Positions 1 to 9,942 of a DNA stretch of 64,000 bases are shown here, in pieces. The notes under the pieces are model-generated. The model was not told the origin of the DNA, ran no database searches, and saw nothing but the letters and a program-made list of their open reading frames with translations. Location of the stretch: positions 264,251,921 to 264,315,920 of the forward strand of contig CM037879.1 in assembly GCA_021292165.1 (NCBI GenBank), given 5' to 3'. Origin of the DNA: Shinisaurus crocodilurus (lineage: Eukaryota > Chordata > Lepidosauria > Squamata > Shinisauridae). The first letter of the stretch is position 1. Every line of letters starts with the position of its first letter. The position numbers and the translations under genes are program-made.

Positions 1-67
1 GCCTCCTCTTGGTAACTGAACCTAGCCCCTTAACATTTAAAGTTGAAATTCTTAACTTATAATCCAT
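1..67 (-). CDS. L1 ORF2p N-terminus (partial, endonuclease start)
   Basis: The ATG is the complement of 65-67. The 22 codons that follow read MDYKLRISTLNVKGLGSVTK and then Arg-Arg as they leave the window. This matches the start of the APE-type endonuclease of L1 ORF2p, where the Asn of 'LNVxGL' is a catalytic or metal-site residue. Whether the rest of ORF2 is intact cannot be judged here. Confidence 0.7.
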   Translation of the reverse strand, partial: MDYKLRISTLNVKGLGSVTKRR

Positions 68-331
68 CTATTAACATCATTTTTTCTTTTTTGGTCCCTA
101 AAAGTGAGTATACTAAACAATAACAAGCCCATTAACCCACCCCCACATTCATCTAAACTATCCCCCCTGCTAAGCCAGGGCATCTTGCCCCACCCTAAAC
201 CTACCCACCTATCCCAGGGGGGGGGGAAAGGAACCATCACCCGCCCGAACAGCAGCCCCTCATTCCCTCCCGGATAACTTCTTTATAAAACATTTTCTCT
301 TTCTTTTTTCTTCTCGTGCTGAAACAACCTC

Positions 332-691
332 TTATACAATTCCTCCGCTTGCTCCTTCTTCTTCCAGTTGACCCATCGATTCTGGACCCTCCGCATCATC
401 ATGAAGCCCCAACTCTCCCAGCAGGCCCATGCCTTGGACACATGATGAGATCTTGTATCTCTTACTGTTCCACAAAAAAGTAACAAAGACTGGATAACCC
501 CAGTTGTATTGTATTCCCTTTCTGATCAAGACTGCTGTGCACGGTTTAACACTTCGCCTCCAATTAATTGTTTGCTGGCAGAGATCATTGTAGATTTGCA
601 AAGTAGCTCCCTTAAAAGCTACTTGACCTTGCTTTCTAATCGCTTTCATGAAGACATCCTTCTTGTATAAATTTGCAAATTTCATTTCCAT
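332..691 (-). pseudogene. L1 ORF1p C-terminal domain fragment
   Basis: A 119-codon minus-strand frame begins MEMKFANLYKKDVFMKAIRK and continues with a stretch typical of the L1 ORF1p C-terminal domain: a 'GQVAFKGATLQIYNDLC' strand-turn-strand segment, an RRSVKPCT segment like the family's 'RRxLKPLT', and an 'IQYNWGYPVFVTF' segment. This domain, with the coiled coil and RRM, forms the RNA-binding trimer of L1 ORF1p. The coiled coil and RRM are not seen upstream, so it is 5'-truncated. The last 50 or so codons (acidic, Glu/Gly-rich) fit the usual ragged ORF1 tail. Family call is by motif only. Confidence 0.65.
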
Positions 692-714
692 AGTTTAACA
701 AGCACACTGTTCTA

Positions 715-965
715 GCAATGGCTCTGGGTTAGCAACTCACTGTTCAGAAAGTTGCTTGTTCTGCTCTAACACTGCTTCTGATTAGTTTTAGCAAATCTCA
801 TATGCTCTGGATAAGAGGCACATAGATAAAGGGAAGCTGTTTCCACAATTATCCTCAAGCATGATCTATAATTTAGCCTCCATTTCCCCCATCATGGTAC
901 AGGGGTAGCAGCCTGGGCGGGGCCCCACCAGATCTCTGGGCCCTGATAATGTGTCTCCTCCCCAT
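715..965. repeat. Unclassified interspersed repeat, copy 1 (pair with 41.45 kb)
   Basis: The segment beginning GGTTAGCAACTCACTGTTCA recurs near 41452 with high similarity. The match continues through AGCAAATCTCA, the run about an ACATAGATA..GGGAA block, and the 'CCTGGGC' end. No reading frame, tail or TSD was recognised. It could be an LTR or SINE fragment. Between this and the hAT element at 1441 nothing else was recognised. Confidence 0.5.
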
Positions 966-1440
966 GCTTGGGCCCTTTCCATGTATCGTGCTGAGCAAGG
1001 TGGTACACTGACATGGTAGAAATCTAGACGATACCACTTCAGCCTGCAAGTGGGCGGGTCAAGAGCTTAAAGGCTTCCAACATTAAAAGCAAAACAAAAT
1101 CCTACATGTGGTAAAGTAGCACATCAGAGTCGACCCTGTGCTAAACCTTGGTGTGCTAGTTTACTATATTCAGGGCCAAGGCAATGTTTTAATGAGGGAC
1201 CTCTAGGGCCAGCATCAAGGGTCGGCATGGACAGGCAACTGCTGAGGAGGGCCACACCCCAGCAGGGGGGCTACTGACAAGAGCCCCCTGGACCTGCTCC
1301 TCTTCACCATTGCAGCCTGCTTGCTGCCCCTCCTCTTGCTCTGGCCCAGCCAATGGTGATGATGTGAAGTAAGGAGGAACAGTAGATGCCACTGCCTATT
1401 TCCTCATTCATTCTCTGCCTGGCAAGCAAGCAGGTGGTAG

Positions 1441-2484
1441 CAGGGATGTTGAAGAGTCCTTGGTCTCGAGTCACGAGTCGAGTCACGAGTCTTTGGACCC
1501 GAGTCTCGAGTCTGACTCCTTGGTCCAAAATGGTGACTCATGAGTCCCGAGTCACTCCCAAAGCTGACTCCACGAGTCCCTATTAAAACCAATGGGTTTT
1601 TTTCCCCAACAAAATAAGACTACTTCAGATGTGTGGCTTAAATAAATTCTAGGCACAAGTGTGCCTTTTTATTTCAAAACTCTGCAACTGATTTTGACAA
1701 GAACAGACCAGGCAGACAAACCCAAAATAACCAGGCAGGCAGAGGAGGCAGGGAACCCCAAAGCAGGCAGGCAGAGGCCTTTGTCTTGGACAATTCAAAC
1801 TGTGGAACTGGTTAAGAAGAGACCAGGCAGGCAGAGGAGGCAGGGAACCCCAAACAGGCAGGCACAGGCAGCCAAACCCAAAATGTCTGAAAGGTTGCAT
1901 TTTAGGAAAATGATTTTAAAAAATAAAATCTTTGCCAGCGATCGCACTTCTCTCCACTCCTTCTGGCACAGCCCAGGGATGTTGAAGAGTGTTGTGCCTC
2001 CAGTTGGTCAGACAGAGACCAGCGGTGCCGGAGTGTGTTTGGGGTGGGTTCAGGCTAAGTGCAGCCTGACCCAACTGGGCAGCCTTACCAATCAGCGCCT
2101 GCTCAAAAGGCAGGTCCCAAACACACTCAGATGCTGGAAGCAATTGTTTGTTACAGCTACCACCAGACGCTCTTGATATTCCTGACCAACCTCTGTACCG
2201 TTGATCTTCGGAACGACCCTGACTATGCCTGTGCCTGACCCCTAACTGGTTTATGTTTGCTCTGTTTTGGACTTATATATGTTGGCTTTGACACTCGGAC
2301 TGTTATAACGACAATGGCTTATCTTGACACTGGGCGGATTTACGACAAAGAGTCCTTGGTCTCGAGCCCCGAGTCGAGTCTCGAGTCCCATTAAAAATAT
2401 TGGGACTCGAGTGGGACTCAAGTCAGAGGGGGGGACTCAGTCCGACTCACGAGTTGAGTCCTGGAGTCCGAGTCCCCATCCCTG
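1441..2484. mobile_element. Non-autonomous hAT element, copy A (1044 bp), with nested solo LTR
   Basis: Termini are CAGGGATG at 1441 and CATCCCTG at 2484. They are flanked by a perfect 8-bp duplication GGTGGTAG at 1433-1440 and 2485-2492, the hAT signature. Both ends carry dense GAGTC/GACTC subterminal motifs (1456-1580 and 2350-2475), probably transposase-binding repeats. The centre holds a GCAGGCAGAGGAGGCAGGG-type tandem array (about 1700-1880). No transposase frame is visible, so it depends on a transposase made elsewhere. A sibling lies at 12138-13000. Confidence 0.88.
1990..2347 (+). mobile_element. Solo LTR nested in hAT copy A (358 bp)
   Basis: The insert begins TGTTGTGCC and ends TTACGACA, so it has TG...CA termini. 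It is flanked by a 5-bp duplication AAGAG (1985-1989 and 2348-2352). The sibling hAT element at 12.1 kb lacks it: there the flanks are almost joined (near 12855-12870). No second LTR or internal region is present, so this is a solo LTR left by LTR-LTR recombination. Family is not resolved; a Ty3/Gypsy type is possible. The strand is arbitrary. Confidence 0.72.
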
Positions 2485-2492
2485 GGTGGTAG

Positions 2493-2837
2493 TAAGGATG
2501 AGGAAGAGAAGGAGGAGTGGTGGCAATGCTGGCAGGAAGGTTGGCTCACCGAGGGAGGAGGGGGCACTGAGAGTGCATTCCCAAAGGGCTGTTCCAAACC
2601 TGGAGCCGGCACCGTGAGGGAGCATTCAGGAATATACCCAACGCCCATCTGTATTCTGAAGTAGTACAGTCCAGGATTCTACCATTTCAGTCTGTGTATT
2701 GTGTGGTAGAATGGCTCTGACTTCTTGTCTAGGACTGTTGCCTTACAGAGATTTATCCACAGTATATCTTACATTTTGCCTTACCATTGTATTCAGACAT
2801 ATCTTTTCAAAAAGGAGATATTTTCCAGAAGGAAGTC
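2493..2837. other. Unassigned interval, purine-rich then AT-balanced
   Basis: A GGAAGAG/GGAGG-rich stretch at 2495-2560 is followed by ordinary unique-looking sequence. I see no gene, RNA or repeat boundary. Confidence 0.3.
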
Positions 2838-3262
2838 AGAATCACAGAGCTGAAAGAAGCTCTGTACGCCATCTAGTCCAACTCCTTGTTCGACATAGAA
2901 TATCCAGAACTACAGCATCCACAACAGTTGGCTGTCCAGCCTTTGACTGAAGACCTCCAGCAATGGAGAACCCAACCCTCTTGGTAATTGGTCTCATTAA
3001 CAAATTGCTCTTACCATCAAGACACTTCTCCTAGTCTTCAACTGAAATGTACCCTCCTGTAACTTAAGCCCATTACATCTTTCCCTGCCCTCTGAGGCAG
3101 CAGAAAACAAGTATTTGCCCTCTTCTATGTGACTTCTTCTTCCTAGTTCCTTCAACCTTTCCTCATAGGACATTTTTTCCATACCACTGGCTATCTTTGT
3201 TGCCCTCCTCTGAGCCAACTTGTCTATATCCTTCTTAAAGTGCAGCACCCAGAACTGGTCAT
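2838..3262 (-). mobile_element. CR1 LINE 3' fragment (end of ORF2 plus 3' UTR)
   Basis: Read on the minus strand, 2997-3248 encodes a diverged end of CR1 ORF2. It contains 'HFKKDIDKL', 'QRRATK', 'YEERLKELG' and 'VRAI' blocks that also occur in the intact CR1 at 31.4 kb. The lower-coordinate part matches the CR1 3' region (ATCTAGTCCAACTCC and flanking). Frame breaks relative to the intact copy mark it as an old, dead fragment. Confidence 0.82.
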
Positions 3263-3384
3263 CTTACTCCTGAAGAAGTCTGACTACTGCAGAATAAAGT
3301 GGAAGGATTACTTCCTGTGACTAGGAAGTCCTTCAAAGGAGGAAGGGGAGGATTTCAGACAAGTAAACTCAGACTTTGTTAGCA

Positions 3385-3442
3385 TAAGAGAGCTTTGGCT
3401 ATTGGGTTGTATAGAAATGTAATGAATAAATAAATAAAGAAG
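3385..3442 (+). repeat. SINE/LINE 3' tail fragment (GCTATTGGGxxGTATAGAAATG)
   Basis: GAGCTTTGGCTATTGGG.TGTATAGAAATG followed by an AATAAATAAATAAA tail resembles the 3' end of squamate tRNA-derived SINEs and their partner LINEs. A near-identical segment lies at 38858-38905. The body of the element is not recognisable. Confidence 0.45.
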
Positions 3443-3677
3443 TGCACGAATAACTGATTGGCTGCTCTCAAAATCATTCATGACGCTTAACATTAAAGGA
3501 ACAGAAATCTCACTAGCAATTCCTCCCCATATGATGCCCACTATGTTTTGTTCCCCCTCATATCAGTTAGAAACAAATTTCTCACCCAACTGCAGTAAAG
3601 ACCTTCAAAAGATTGACTTTTTGCTAGCAAATAGTCATTTTTATTGTAATGTAGCTATTGGCCATTATACACTAAAT

Positions 3678-3761
3678 CAGTGTTCTCCAACCTTGGGTCC
3701 CCAGATGTTTTTGGCCTACAACTCCCAGCATGCCCCAGGGACCCAAGGTTGGAGAACTCTG
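3678..3761. mobile_element. hAT MITE, internally deleted (84 bp), CAGTGTTCTCC family
   Basis: Termini are CAGTGTTCTCCAACCTTGGG and, inverted, CCCAAGGTTGGAGAACTCTG, with perfect 8-bp TSDs CACTAAAT at 3670-3677 and 3762-3769. Only one arm keeps the inner 'TTTTTGGCCTACAACTCCCAGCATGCC' segment, so the middle and most of the right arm are missing. Other members lie at 31216/34406 and 36135. Confidence 0.88.
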
Positions 3762-3769
3762 CACTAAAT

Positions 3770-4514
3770 CATGAACAGTCACAGATAACATACAACACAC
3801 AGTGGTGCTTCAGAGAGAAAAATACCCTAATATTGTTTTACATTTCTCTCTTCAGCCCCCATATGCCTCTGCAAAGCTAAAACAGGCAATGTGGCAATGT
3901 TCTAGATGTTACATTTTTGTTAAAATAATTCAGTAAAAAAACACAGTTCTGCAAAGGAGGACCTTCCCTTCACTGAATCCAACAAAGGAAGGATATACTG
4001 AATTCTAAGGTCATGATAAGTATTACACTGAAGGACAAAAGTTAAGATATCCTCAATATATAGAGTCTTGCAAAAATAAACTCTGCCCTTCTTAGAGATG
4101 CCTTTGAGACTCCCTTCCCAAGCAGCCAAAGAAAGAAGGACATTTAGCTGCACCCAAGAACAAGCTATTCTGATTTTGATATTGGGCAAATCAACTGGTT
4201 GCACATCAGAACTGTAAGGTAGGAAGGAGTTAAATAGGCATTTACCTTATTTGATACACAATGGGTGGGTTCGCACGACACAACAAACTCAACAAGCTAT
4301 CTCGTTGTAAGTTACCATGATTGGTAGTAACTTACAAGGATGGTTCTCTGACAGATGATAATTGCTTCTGGTCATTATCGTGGGTCATCATCACTCCCTC
4401 TCTATATAGGTAGCCTGTTCTTGGTCCACTGAGTGCTTCCCTTTCCCTCCTCCTGCAGGAATCTTTAAGCCTTTCTCTACCTCCCTGTAGCTGATCGATA
4501 TCCCTTTTGTTGTC
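3770..4514. other. Unassigned interval with a short MITE-like motif
   Basis: Mostly AT-rich sequence with no gene visible. Near 4266-4345 is a GGTTCGCACGACACAACAA motif followed by a short inverted repeat (GTAAGTTAC...GTAACTTAC). The motif recurs twice at 6011-6145, suggesting a fragment of a dispersed DNA element. Confidence 0.35.
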
Positions 4515-5047
4515 TGTTCCCAATGAAAAAAAATGATGGAGTTGTAAAAGCGTTTTGGTTTTTTGGAATAATTTTTTTGTAGATTTTTCAGAAATTATTG
4601 GCATTAAGTTGGAGGTCTGTCCAAAATTAGCATTGTTATCAATAACGGAGAAACTTCTGTGTTCTCAAGAGATAAAGGAATTAATTGTAAGTTTGTTAAC
4701 GGCGGGGAGATTATTGATAGCAAGAAAATGGAAAGTTCAACATCAGTATTTAATTATAGATTGGTATAAAGAGGTGTGGGATATTGCTTTAAATGATAAA
4801 TTAACATGTAGTATTAAATGTAAAAAGGGACAATTAAAGAAAAATAATTTTAAGGATATATGGGGACCATTTTTAGATTATGTTTTAGTAAAGGGAAAAG
4901 GGAGTAAGCCATGTCAAGATATGATGTATTTTTGGAATATAGATTAATAATGGATGGGTGCACTTTGTAGTTATATGGATTTGTGGGTTTATTTTCTTTT
5001 TGTATGTGTGTTCATTTAAAAATAAATAAATAATTTTTTTAAAAAAA
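4515..5047 (+). mobile_element. L1 LINE 3' fragment (ORF2 C-terminus and A-rich tail)
   Basis: An AT-rich plus-strand frame at 4555-4947 reads like the C-terminal part of L1 ORF2p: an FFVDFSEIIGIKLE segment, then 'LLIARKWK', then 'IIDWYKEVWDIA', matching the family's 'L.ARRLIAKNWK..P....W...' pattern. It ends in a stop followed by a short 3' UTR and an A-rich tail (AAAATAAATAAATAATTTT, then As) at about 5017-5047. The element is 5'-truncated, the usual fate of L1 insertions. It retains no endonuclease or RT. Confidence 0.7.
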
Positions 5048-6005
5048 TGATTCCTGTGTATGTTGCCCCGTGCTTCTCTGCCTGTCACTTTTCCTGCTTT
5101 TGCCTGGCTGTTTCCATCACCGCAGAGAAGCATTTCCCCACACCCACCAACACCCAGTTCCTGGTGCCTCTACTGCGGCTTGACTTTCTCCTAACCCAGC
5201 CACCACTCCCAACCTTGCAGCCCATCACAAACACCTTTTATGCTCCCCCTTCTCCCTCCCGCCTTTGTTCCCACCTGGTCTGCCATGCAGGTGATGATTA
5301 TTAACACGTTATACACCCTCCCCCACACTGCCTGGTGCTCCTTGTCCAAGCAGCAGCTTTTGATCCTTGCCCCCCACCCCCATTCTCTGCGCCACCTGGC
5401 ACCAAAGCCGCTCTTGCTCTCTCCTCTCCCTCCCGCCTTTGCTCCCATCTTGGCTAGGAGACCGGTGAAGGTTATTTACACCTTTTCCCCCCTCCATGCC
5501 TAGCTCTGCTTAGCACTGCACCTCTTTTACTTCTCCCTCCCTCGTATCCACACATGGCAGAGAACCTGCTATCTCTAGCAGTTCTCCCATCTGTCCTGCC
5601 TCCCACCTGTGTTACAAGTCTGAACTAGATCTTTTCCACACCTTCCCTACCCCAAAGCTTTTCTTGCTCCTGCAGCCAGAGTTTAGCCTTGACTTCATTT
5701 TTCCAGTCCTCTACTTACTACCCAACTTCCCCTCCCCCCACCATATACTTGTAAAGTTCTCAAATTGTAATCTGCCCTTCTTCTAATAAAAGCATACTTT
5801 ATTTTTTAAAGAAAAATAGTTTTTGGTATTCTGATTGTAAAAGTAAAAAGCATCCTACAATTAAAAGCGAAGCAAGCAACAATGTGTGTGTTGCTGGGCA
5901 GACATTGGAAATAAAGATTGGATGACTGGAGCGGCTGCTTGTTTTGCTGCTCTTGTCATGCAACTCTGTAGGATTCTTGAACCACCAGTGATAAAACAGC
6001 TCTTC
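5048..6005. other. Pyrimidine-rich interval with two diverged direct repeats
   Basis: Strongly C/T-rich on the plus strand. Two diverged direct repeats share CTCCCTCCCGCCTTTG at about 5253-5335 and 5423-5500 and a run of ACACC/ACCCTCCCC. This suggests an old tandem duplication of about 170 bp. Reading frames here are low-complexity and not credible as genes. Confidence 0.4.
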
Positions 6006-6009
6006 CTGG

Positions 6010-6190
6010 TTCGGACGACACAACAAACAATCATTGTAAGAACAAACCCTAGAACAAACCGTTGTTTCTTATTGTTGTTTCTGAGGACAAAACAGACCAT
6101 TGTGACTCACAACGACCTAGGTTCGGACGACACAACAAGCAACGGTTGTCTGTTATCATTGTTTGCATGCCGTGTCATCCAAACCCAGTC
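6010..6190. repeat. Repeated GGTTCGGACGACACAACAA module (probable MITE fragments)
   Basis: The 19-base motif GGTTCGGACGACACAACAA occurs at about 6009 and again at about 6121. Each is followed by a CAACAA..TTGTTG inverted arrangement, and a related copy occurs near 4266. This looks like two degenerate copies of a small palindromic DNA element. No TSD could be fixed. Confidence 0.4.
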
Positions 6191-6286
6191 AATGTATTCG
6201 GTCATTTGGGATTGCATCTCAATATCCCTAAGCCACTATGACAATTCAGCTTGGCTCTATAATGACCTAGGGTCAAAACCCATTAA

Positions 6287-6677
6287 TAGGGATGTAACCG
6301 TTCGCCCCGCACGGGCGGAGCGGGCCGAAATCGGCCCCGCTCACTTCCGTGCGGGGCTCGTGCGGGCCTACGGGCCTACCTTGTCCAGCGGTGAGCCGCC
6401 TGTGCCGGTCCCGTCGCGTCACATCCGGCCCCAGAAGTGACGCGACGGGACCCTGCGCAGGTGCGCTGGACCCCTGTGCGACGTATTGTGTCTGCGCGCA
6501 GGGTCCCCGTCGTGTCACTTCCGGGGCCGGATGTGACACGATGGGACCAGCGCCGGCGGCTTGAGCGGCGCGGAGAACTGCTCTGCGCCACTCAGATGAT
6601 CGAGGCGGGGAGGCGCCCCCACAGAGAGGCAAGCCAGTGGAGAGGCGAGCCCCCCACAGGTTCATGGCAAATCCCTA
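6287..6677. mobile_element. GC-rich inverted-repeat element (about 390 bp)
   Basis: An island of very GC-rich, CpG-dense sequence lies in AT-rich surroundings. Its edges are TAGGGATGTAACCG (6287) and, inverted, AAATCCCTA (ending 6677). Inside are two opposed copies of a GGTCCCGTCGTGTCACTTCCGG-type motif (about 6410-6450 and 6500-6546), so a strong stem could form. A homologous segment in opposite orientation forms the cargo of the hAT MITE at 36.2-36.8 kb. The short ORFs here are by-products of GC-rich sequence. No clean TSD was found, so 'DNA transposon' is inference. Confidence 0.55.
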
Positions 6678-8252
6678 CCCTAATATTCAAAACAATCAGG
6701 TGGATCTTTTGCTTCCATGAAATTGCTTTCTATAAAATTGTGCCCATCTCTTCAATTGCAGCCAGTATAACTTCTGATGCCTGTTAGCAAATATATATCA
6801 GTGACTGTTACTTAAGCATTATCTATGGGCATTATCTATGGCATTATTTAAATGTCATGCTTTTTTTTTTTTAGTCCTGTGTTGTGAACTGCTACCAGTG
6901 CAGCATAACGCAGGCCTTACACATATGGGATGTTATGCATGCACAATGGTACCACTACACATGCTAATGGATTGGTATGTTCCATTGTTTTCTAAACTCC
7001 CTTCTCATTCTAGCATACTCCATGCTAGTTCCACTGCTTTCAGCCACACTTAGTCCCATTTATATCCAAGAATGTAAAGTCAGTTATATGATGTTTAAAT
7101 AACAAAATAAAAGACCACTGTTGGGGGAAGGAATGAGATTGGTAAGAGATAGCATTGTCTTGTACACACAGCTTTAAGTGACTTTGGTTTACTTCAAAGT
7201 TAAATAACCCGTAAGTTAGTCAAGTCAACCAAAAGACTTCTTTGCCTAAATACTGCATCCAAAATGGCTTCTGATAAAAGAAGTCTTATATCTAATCTAA
7301 TACCATCTCAAATAGAACTGAAGTGTATATGTAAACCATCTGCATTACAGATAGGATACTTAAGAAGGAAGGTTGGCTGTAGTTTGGGTGCAGGATTAGG
7401 CTCTCATATTCGCGTGCACATTTGGTTCAGCTATTTTCGGTAGGACGCTTCATACATTATTGTCTGCCGGTATTACGGAACAGTGCCAGCAAGCAAACTG
7501 ATCCTTTCAGTCTGTCAACACTAGTTGCCTTGGGTGCAGCCCTGTAAGGTACTGGATCCCACTTGGAGGTGCTAAAACCCTTATATCCTACAGAAAGAAA
7601 GCTCCTTAGCTTCTTCTCCCTACTGTGAACAGAAAACTTAATAACTAGATAGCTCAACAGCAATATCTAGTGGTATGAATTCTCCATCATACACGCATGA
7701 ATTAAAAATATTTAATGGAAAAATAAATAAATAGCTTGCTAGTACTTCTTCCACAAATCCTACAGAATTACCATAAAACTGTAGTGTTGCAAGGTCCTAA
7801 ATCAGGGGAGGGCAGGGGGTAGATCGTATGCAAGATTGCAATCCTTTCCAAACAGTCCTAGAAAACCTTAAGGAAATGCTCAACCATAGAAAGGACACAA
7901 AGCTGACTATACAACTTTGCCAGCCAGATGGGCGATAAATAAATATAAATAATAAATAAATAAATACAACCAAAACAAAAGAAGGGGAAGAGAAAATGAA
8001 CATTTTGCAATATATATCTGGCCGCATAAGTAATATGCATGATAAAAGGCACTTTCAGTCATGTTTAAGAAATTTCATTGAAAGCATTTGGAAACAACAG
8101 TAGCCCAAGTTTCACTGACAGCACTGCCACTCCATTAAATCGGTAAGGTTACTATCAATAAAATCATGATAGATTTTAGGGCTGGAAAGATTCTGAATAT
8201 TCTCATCCCATCCCCTGTGTCTTCCATAAGCAACACCCCAAACAAATTATAT
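6678..8252. other. No recognisable gene
   Basis: Mixed AT-rich sequence. An A-rich simple stretch (ATAAATAAATATAAATAATAAATAAATAAATA) at 7935-7970, next to GATGGGCGATAAATA, looks like the tail of an old SINE or LINE. Nothing else was recognised. Confidence 0.3.
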
Positions 8253-8393
8253 TGGGGTAAGCAACTTGGGCCCCTCCAGATATTTTGGACTACAACTCCC
8301 ATAATCCCTGACCATTGCCCATGATAAGCTGGCTGGGGCTTATCGGAGTTGTAGTCCAAAAACATCTGGAGGGCACCAGGTTGCCCACCTCTG
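8253..8393. mobile_element. hAT-type MITE, older CAGAGGTGGGCAACC family
   Basis: Inverted arms are GGGTAAGCAACTTGGGCCCC and (inverted) GGGCACCAGGTTGCCCACC. Inside is the common TTGGACTACAACTCC / GGAGTTGTAGTCCAA palindrome, shared in diverged form by many MITEs in this window. The TSD is no longer recognisable. A half-element of the same kind lies at about 8878-8945 and another at 25093-25175. Confidence 0.7.
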
Positions 8394-8877
8394 GATTAGA
8401 TCATATTACCCATATAACAGAGTGCAACAGAGAGAGAAGCAAAGTCCATATTCAGAGGCACCATTTGGACAAGGAATAGATTTAGTAAAGCACACCCTGT
8501 CAAACTCTCAAGACATCCATGCCACATGCCAACAAACAAGGTGAAACCCCCACAGAGCCACCATCCAGTATGCCCTGAGGGTATATCCTTGCCAGATCCC
8601 AAATATAGAAGTGATTTATACTCTGAGCATGATGGCAAACATGGTACACTGCAGATACAACAAGGGAAAAATGTTGTTAGCTTCTTAGCATAACAATGTT
8701 TTTTTCCAGTATCCCAATCCAAGGAAGAATAAGGGCTTCTTCATACAAGGCAAAATTATCTATGCGAATATCATTTCCATGAAGAAAAGTTTTGTGTTAT
8801 CATGTTGTATGACAACTGCATCACCACCAAATGGTGTTTATTTTCCTCTTTTATTGTGAATTTTCATATGTTACATA

Positions 8878-8948
8878 TGGCTGGCTGGGGGATCCTGGTA
8901 GTTGTAGTCCAACACATCTGGGGGCAGGGGGCACCAGATTGGGGAAGG
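8878..8948. mobile_element. hAT-type MITE, right half only
   Basis: GTAGTTGTAGTCCAACACAT and CATCTGGGGGCAGGGGGCACCAGATTGGGGAAGG match the right arm of the 8253-8393 element. The left arm is missing. Confidence 0.55.
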
Positions 8949-9116
8949 GTGGTGTATATGGTGTTTTTCCACACTGACATTGACATATGAAAGCCATTTT
9001 GCATGCACTGACCCTAAGAGGATTGCAGCTAAATTGATGTGGAGTAACTATATGACAAGGTAAAAGAACTGGGCAGCTTCATTTAGAATAAGAAGATTAA
9101 AGCTACCATCACAAGT

Positions 9117-9192
9117 CCACTTACCTAGGAATAAGCCCCATTGAACTTAATAGGACTTGACTTCTGAGTAAGCATGCACAGGATTGGTCTGT
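9117..9192. mobile_element. Palindromic MITE fragment of the GCAATCCTAT family
   Basis: Contains TTACCTAGGAATAAGCCCCA, TTGAACTTAATAGGACTT and CTGAGTAAGCATGCACAGGATTG. This is the arrangement of a short palindromic repeat found several times here (15453, 24575, 24712, 25178, 63425). It is abundant in squamate genomes to my knowledge. Superfamily not resolved. Confidence 0.5.
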
Positions 9193-9221
9193 AAGTGGTT
9201 ATATGAGTATTCTAAAAAGAT

Positions 9222-9284
9222 ACCATAAAGCAAAGAGAGAGCATCTGTTGTCTGGGCAAAGAGAGAGCATCTGTTGTCTGGGGC
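9222..9284. repeat. Two-copy 28-bp tandem duplication
   Basis: The unit CAAAGAGAGAGCATCTGTTG plus TCTGGG is present twice in a row at about 9229-9284. It looks like a recent slippage duplication. Confidence 0.7.
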
Positions 9285-9884
9285 CATTGTGGGTAGGACA
9301 AGAAGCACTACTATAGGAAGGCAGACTTAATATGAACAGTAGAATACTTGAGCTATTGGTAAACTCTCTGTGCAAGCTGAGGGGAATCTCATTTCCAATA
9401 TGTTTTTTAAGAGCAGAATGTTCAGAAAGGTTTAAGTCTACTAGATAATCTTCCCACTGTTGGATGCTAGACTAAATGTTCTTAAATGTGTTACAATTTT
9501 GCAAAAGCTTTGCTGGGGAAGGACAGCAGTCCTTCTCCAAAGTTCAGACTGAGGCCAAGAATAATGGCAGCATCTCAGTCTTGGCACAAAAATAGTCACA
9601 GAATTTGCTACGCAGCGAGTAAAGTAAAGAGGCTAGAGTTATCATATATATCAATCATCCAAGGCAAATAGTAACACTGAGTTATAAACCTGGTCTTCCC
9701 ATTACCATGCAACTGAGATTCATTTGCAGTAATAAAGATATATGCACTTTTTGAAGAAAACTTAAAGAAAGGTTATTCTATTTTTCAGGCTGAAGGTCAT
9801 TTAGAAAGGGTAGTTTCAGAAAATTAAACTAATAGTAGTAGTAATATAAAATAATAAGTATTATTACTAGTAACGATGATGAAG

Positions 9885-9941
<57 letters not shown>

Positions 9942-9942
9942 G
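9885..9942. repeat. (AAT)n microsatellite
   Basis: About 19 uninterrupted AAT repeats, preceded by an imperfect AT-rich run. The rest of 9285-11049 is AT-rich with no recognised gene or element. Confidence 0.95.

Larger units (their letters stand above)
1..710 (-). mobile_element. L1 LINE fragment (ORF1 end, inter-ORF spacer, ORF2 start)
   Basis: On the minus strand this holds the C-terminal part of an L1-type ORF1 (332-691), a spacer, and the first codons of ORF2, which run off the window at base 1. The order ORF1-spacer-ORF2 on one strand is what an L1 needs. The 5' end near 710 is approximate; the 3' part lies outside the window. L1 copies itself by target-primed reverse transcription, with ORF1p as RNA chaperone and ORF2p as endonuclease and reverse transcriptase. 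Confidence 0.75.

Noticed and set aside
5047..5503. Several 60-90-codon frames in pyrimidine-rich DNA
   Set aside because: Low-complexity Pro/Leu composition, opposed frames on both strands, and overlap with diverged direct repeats.
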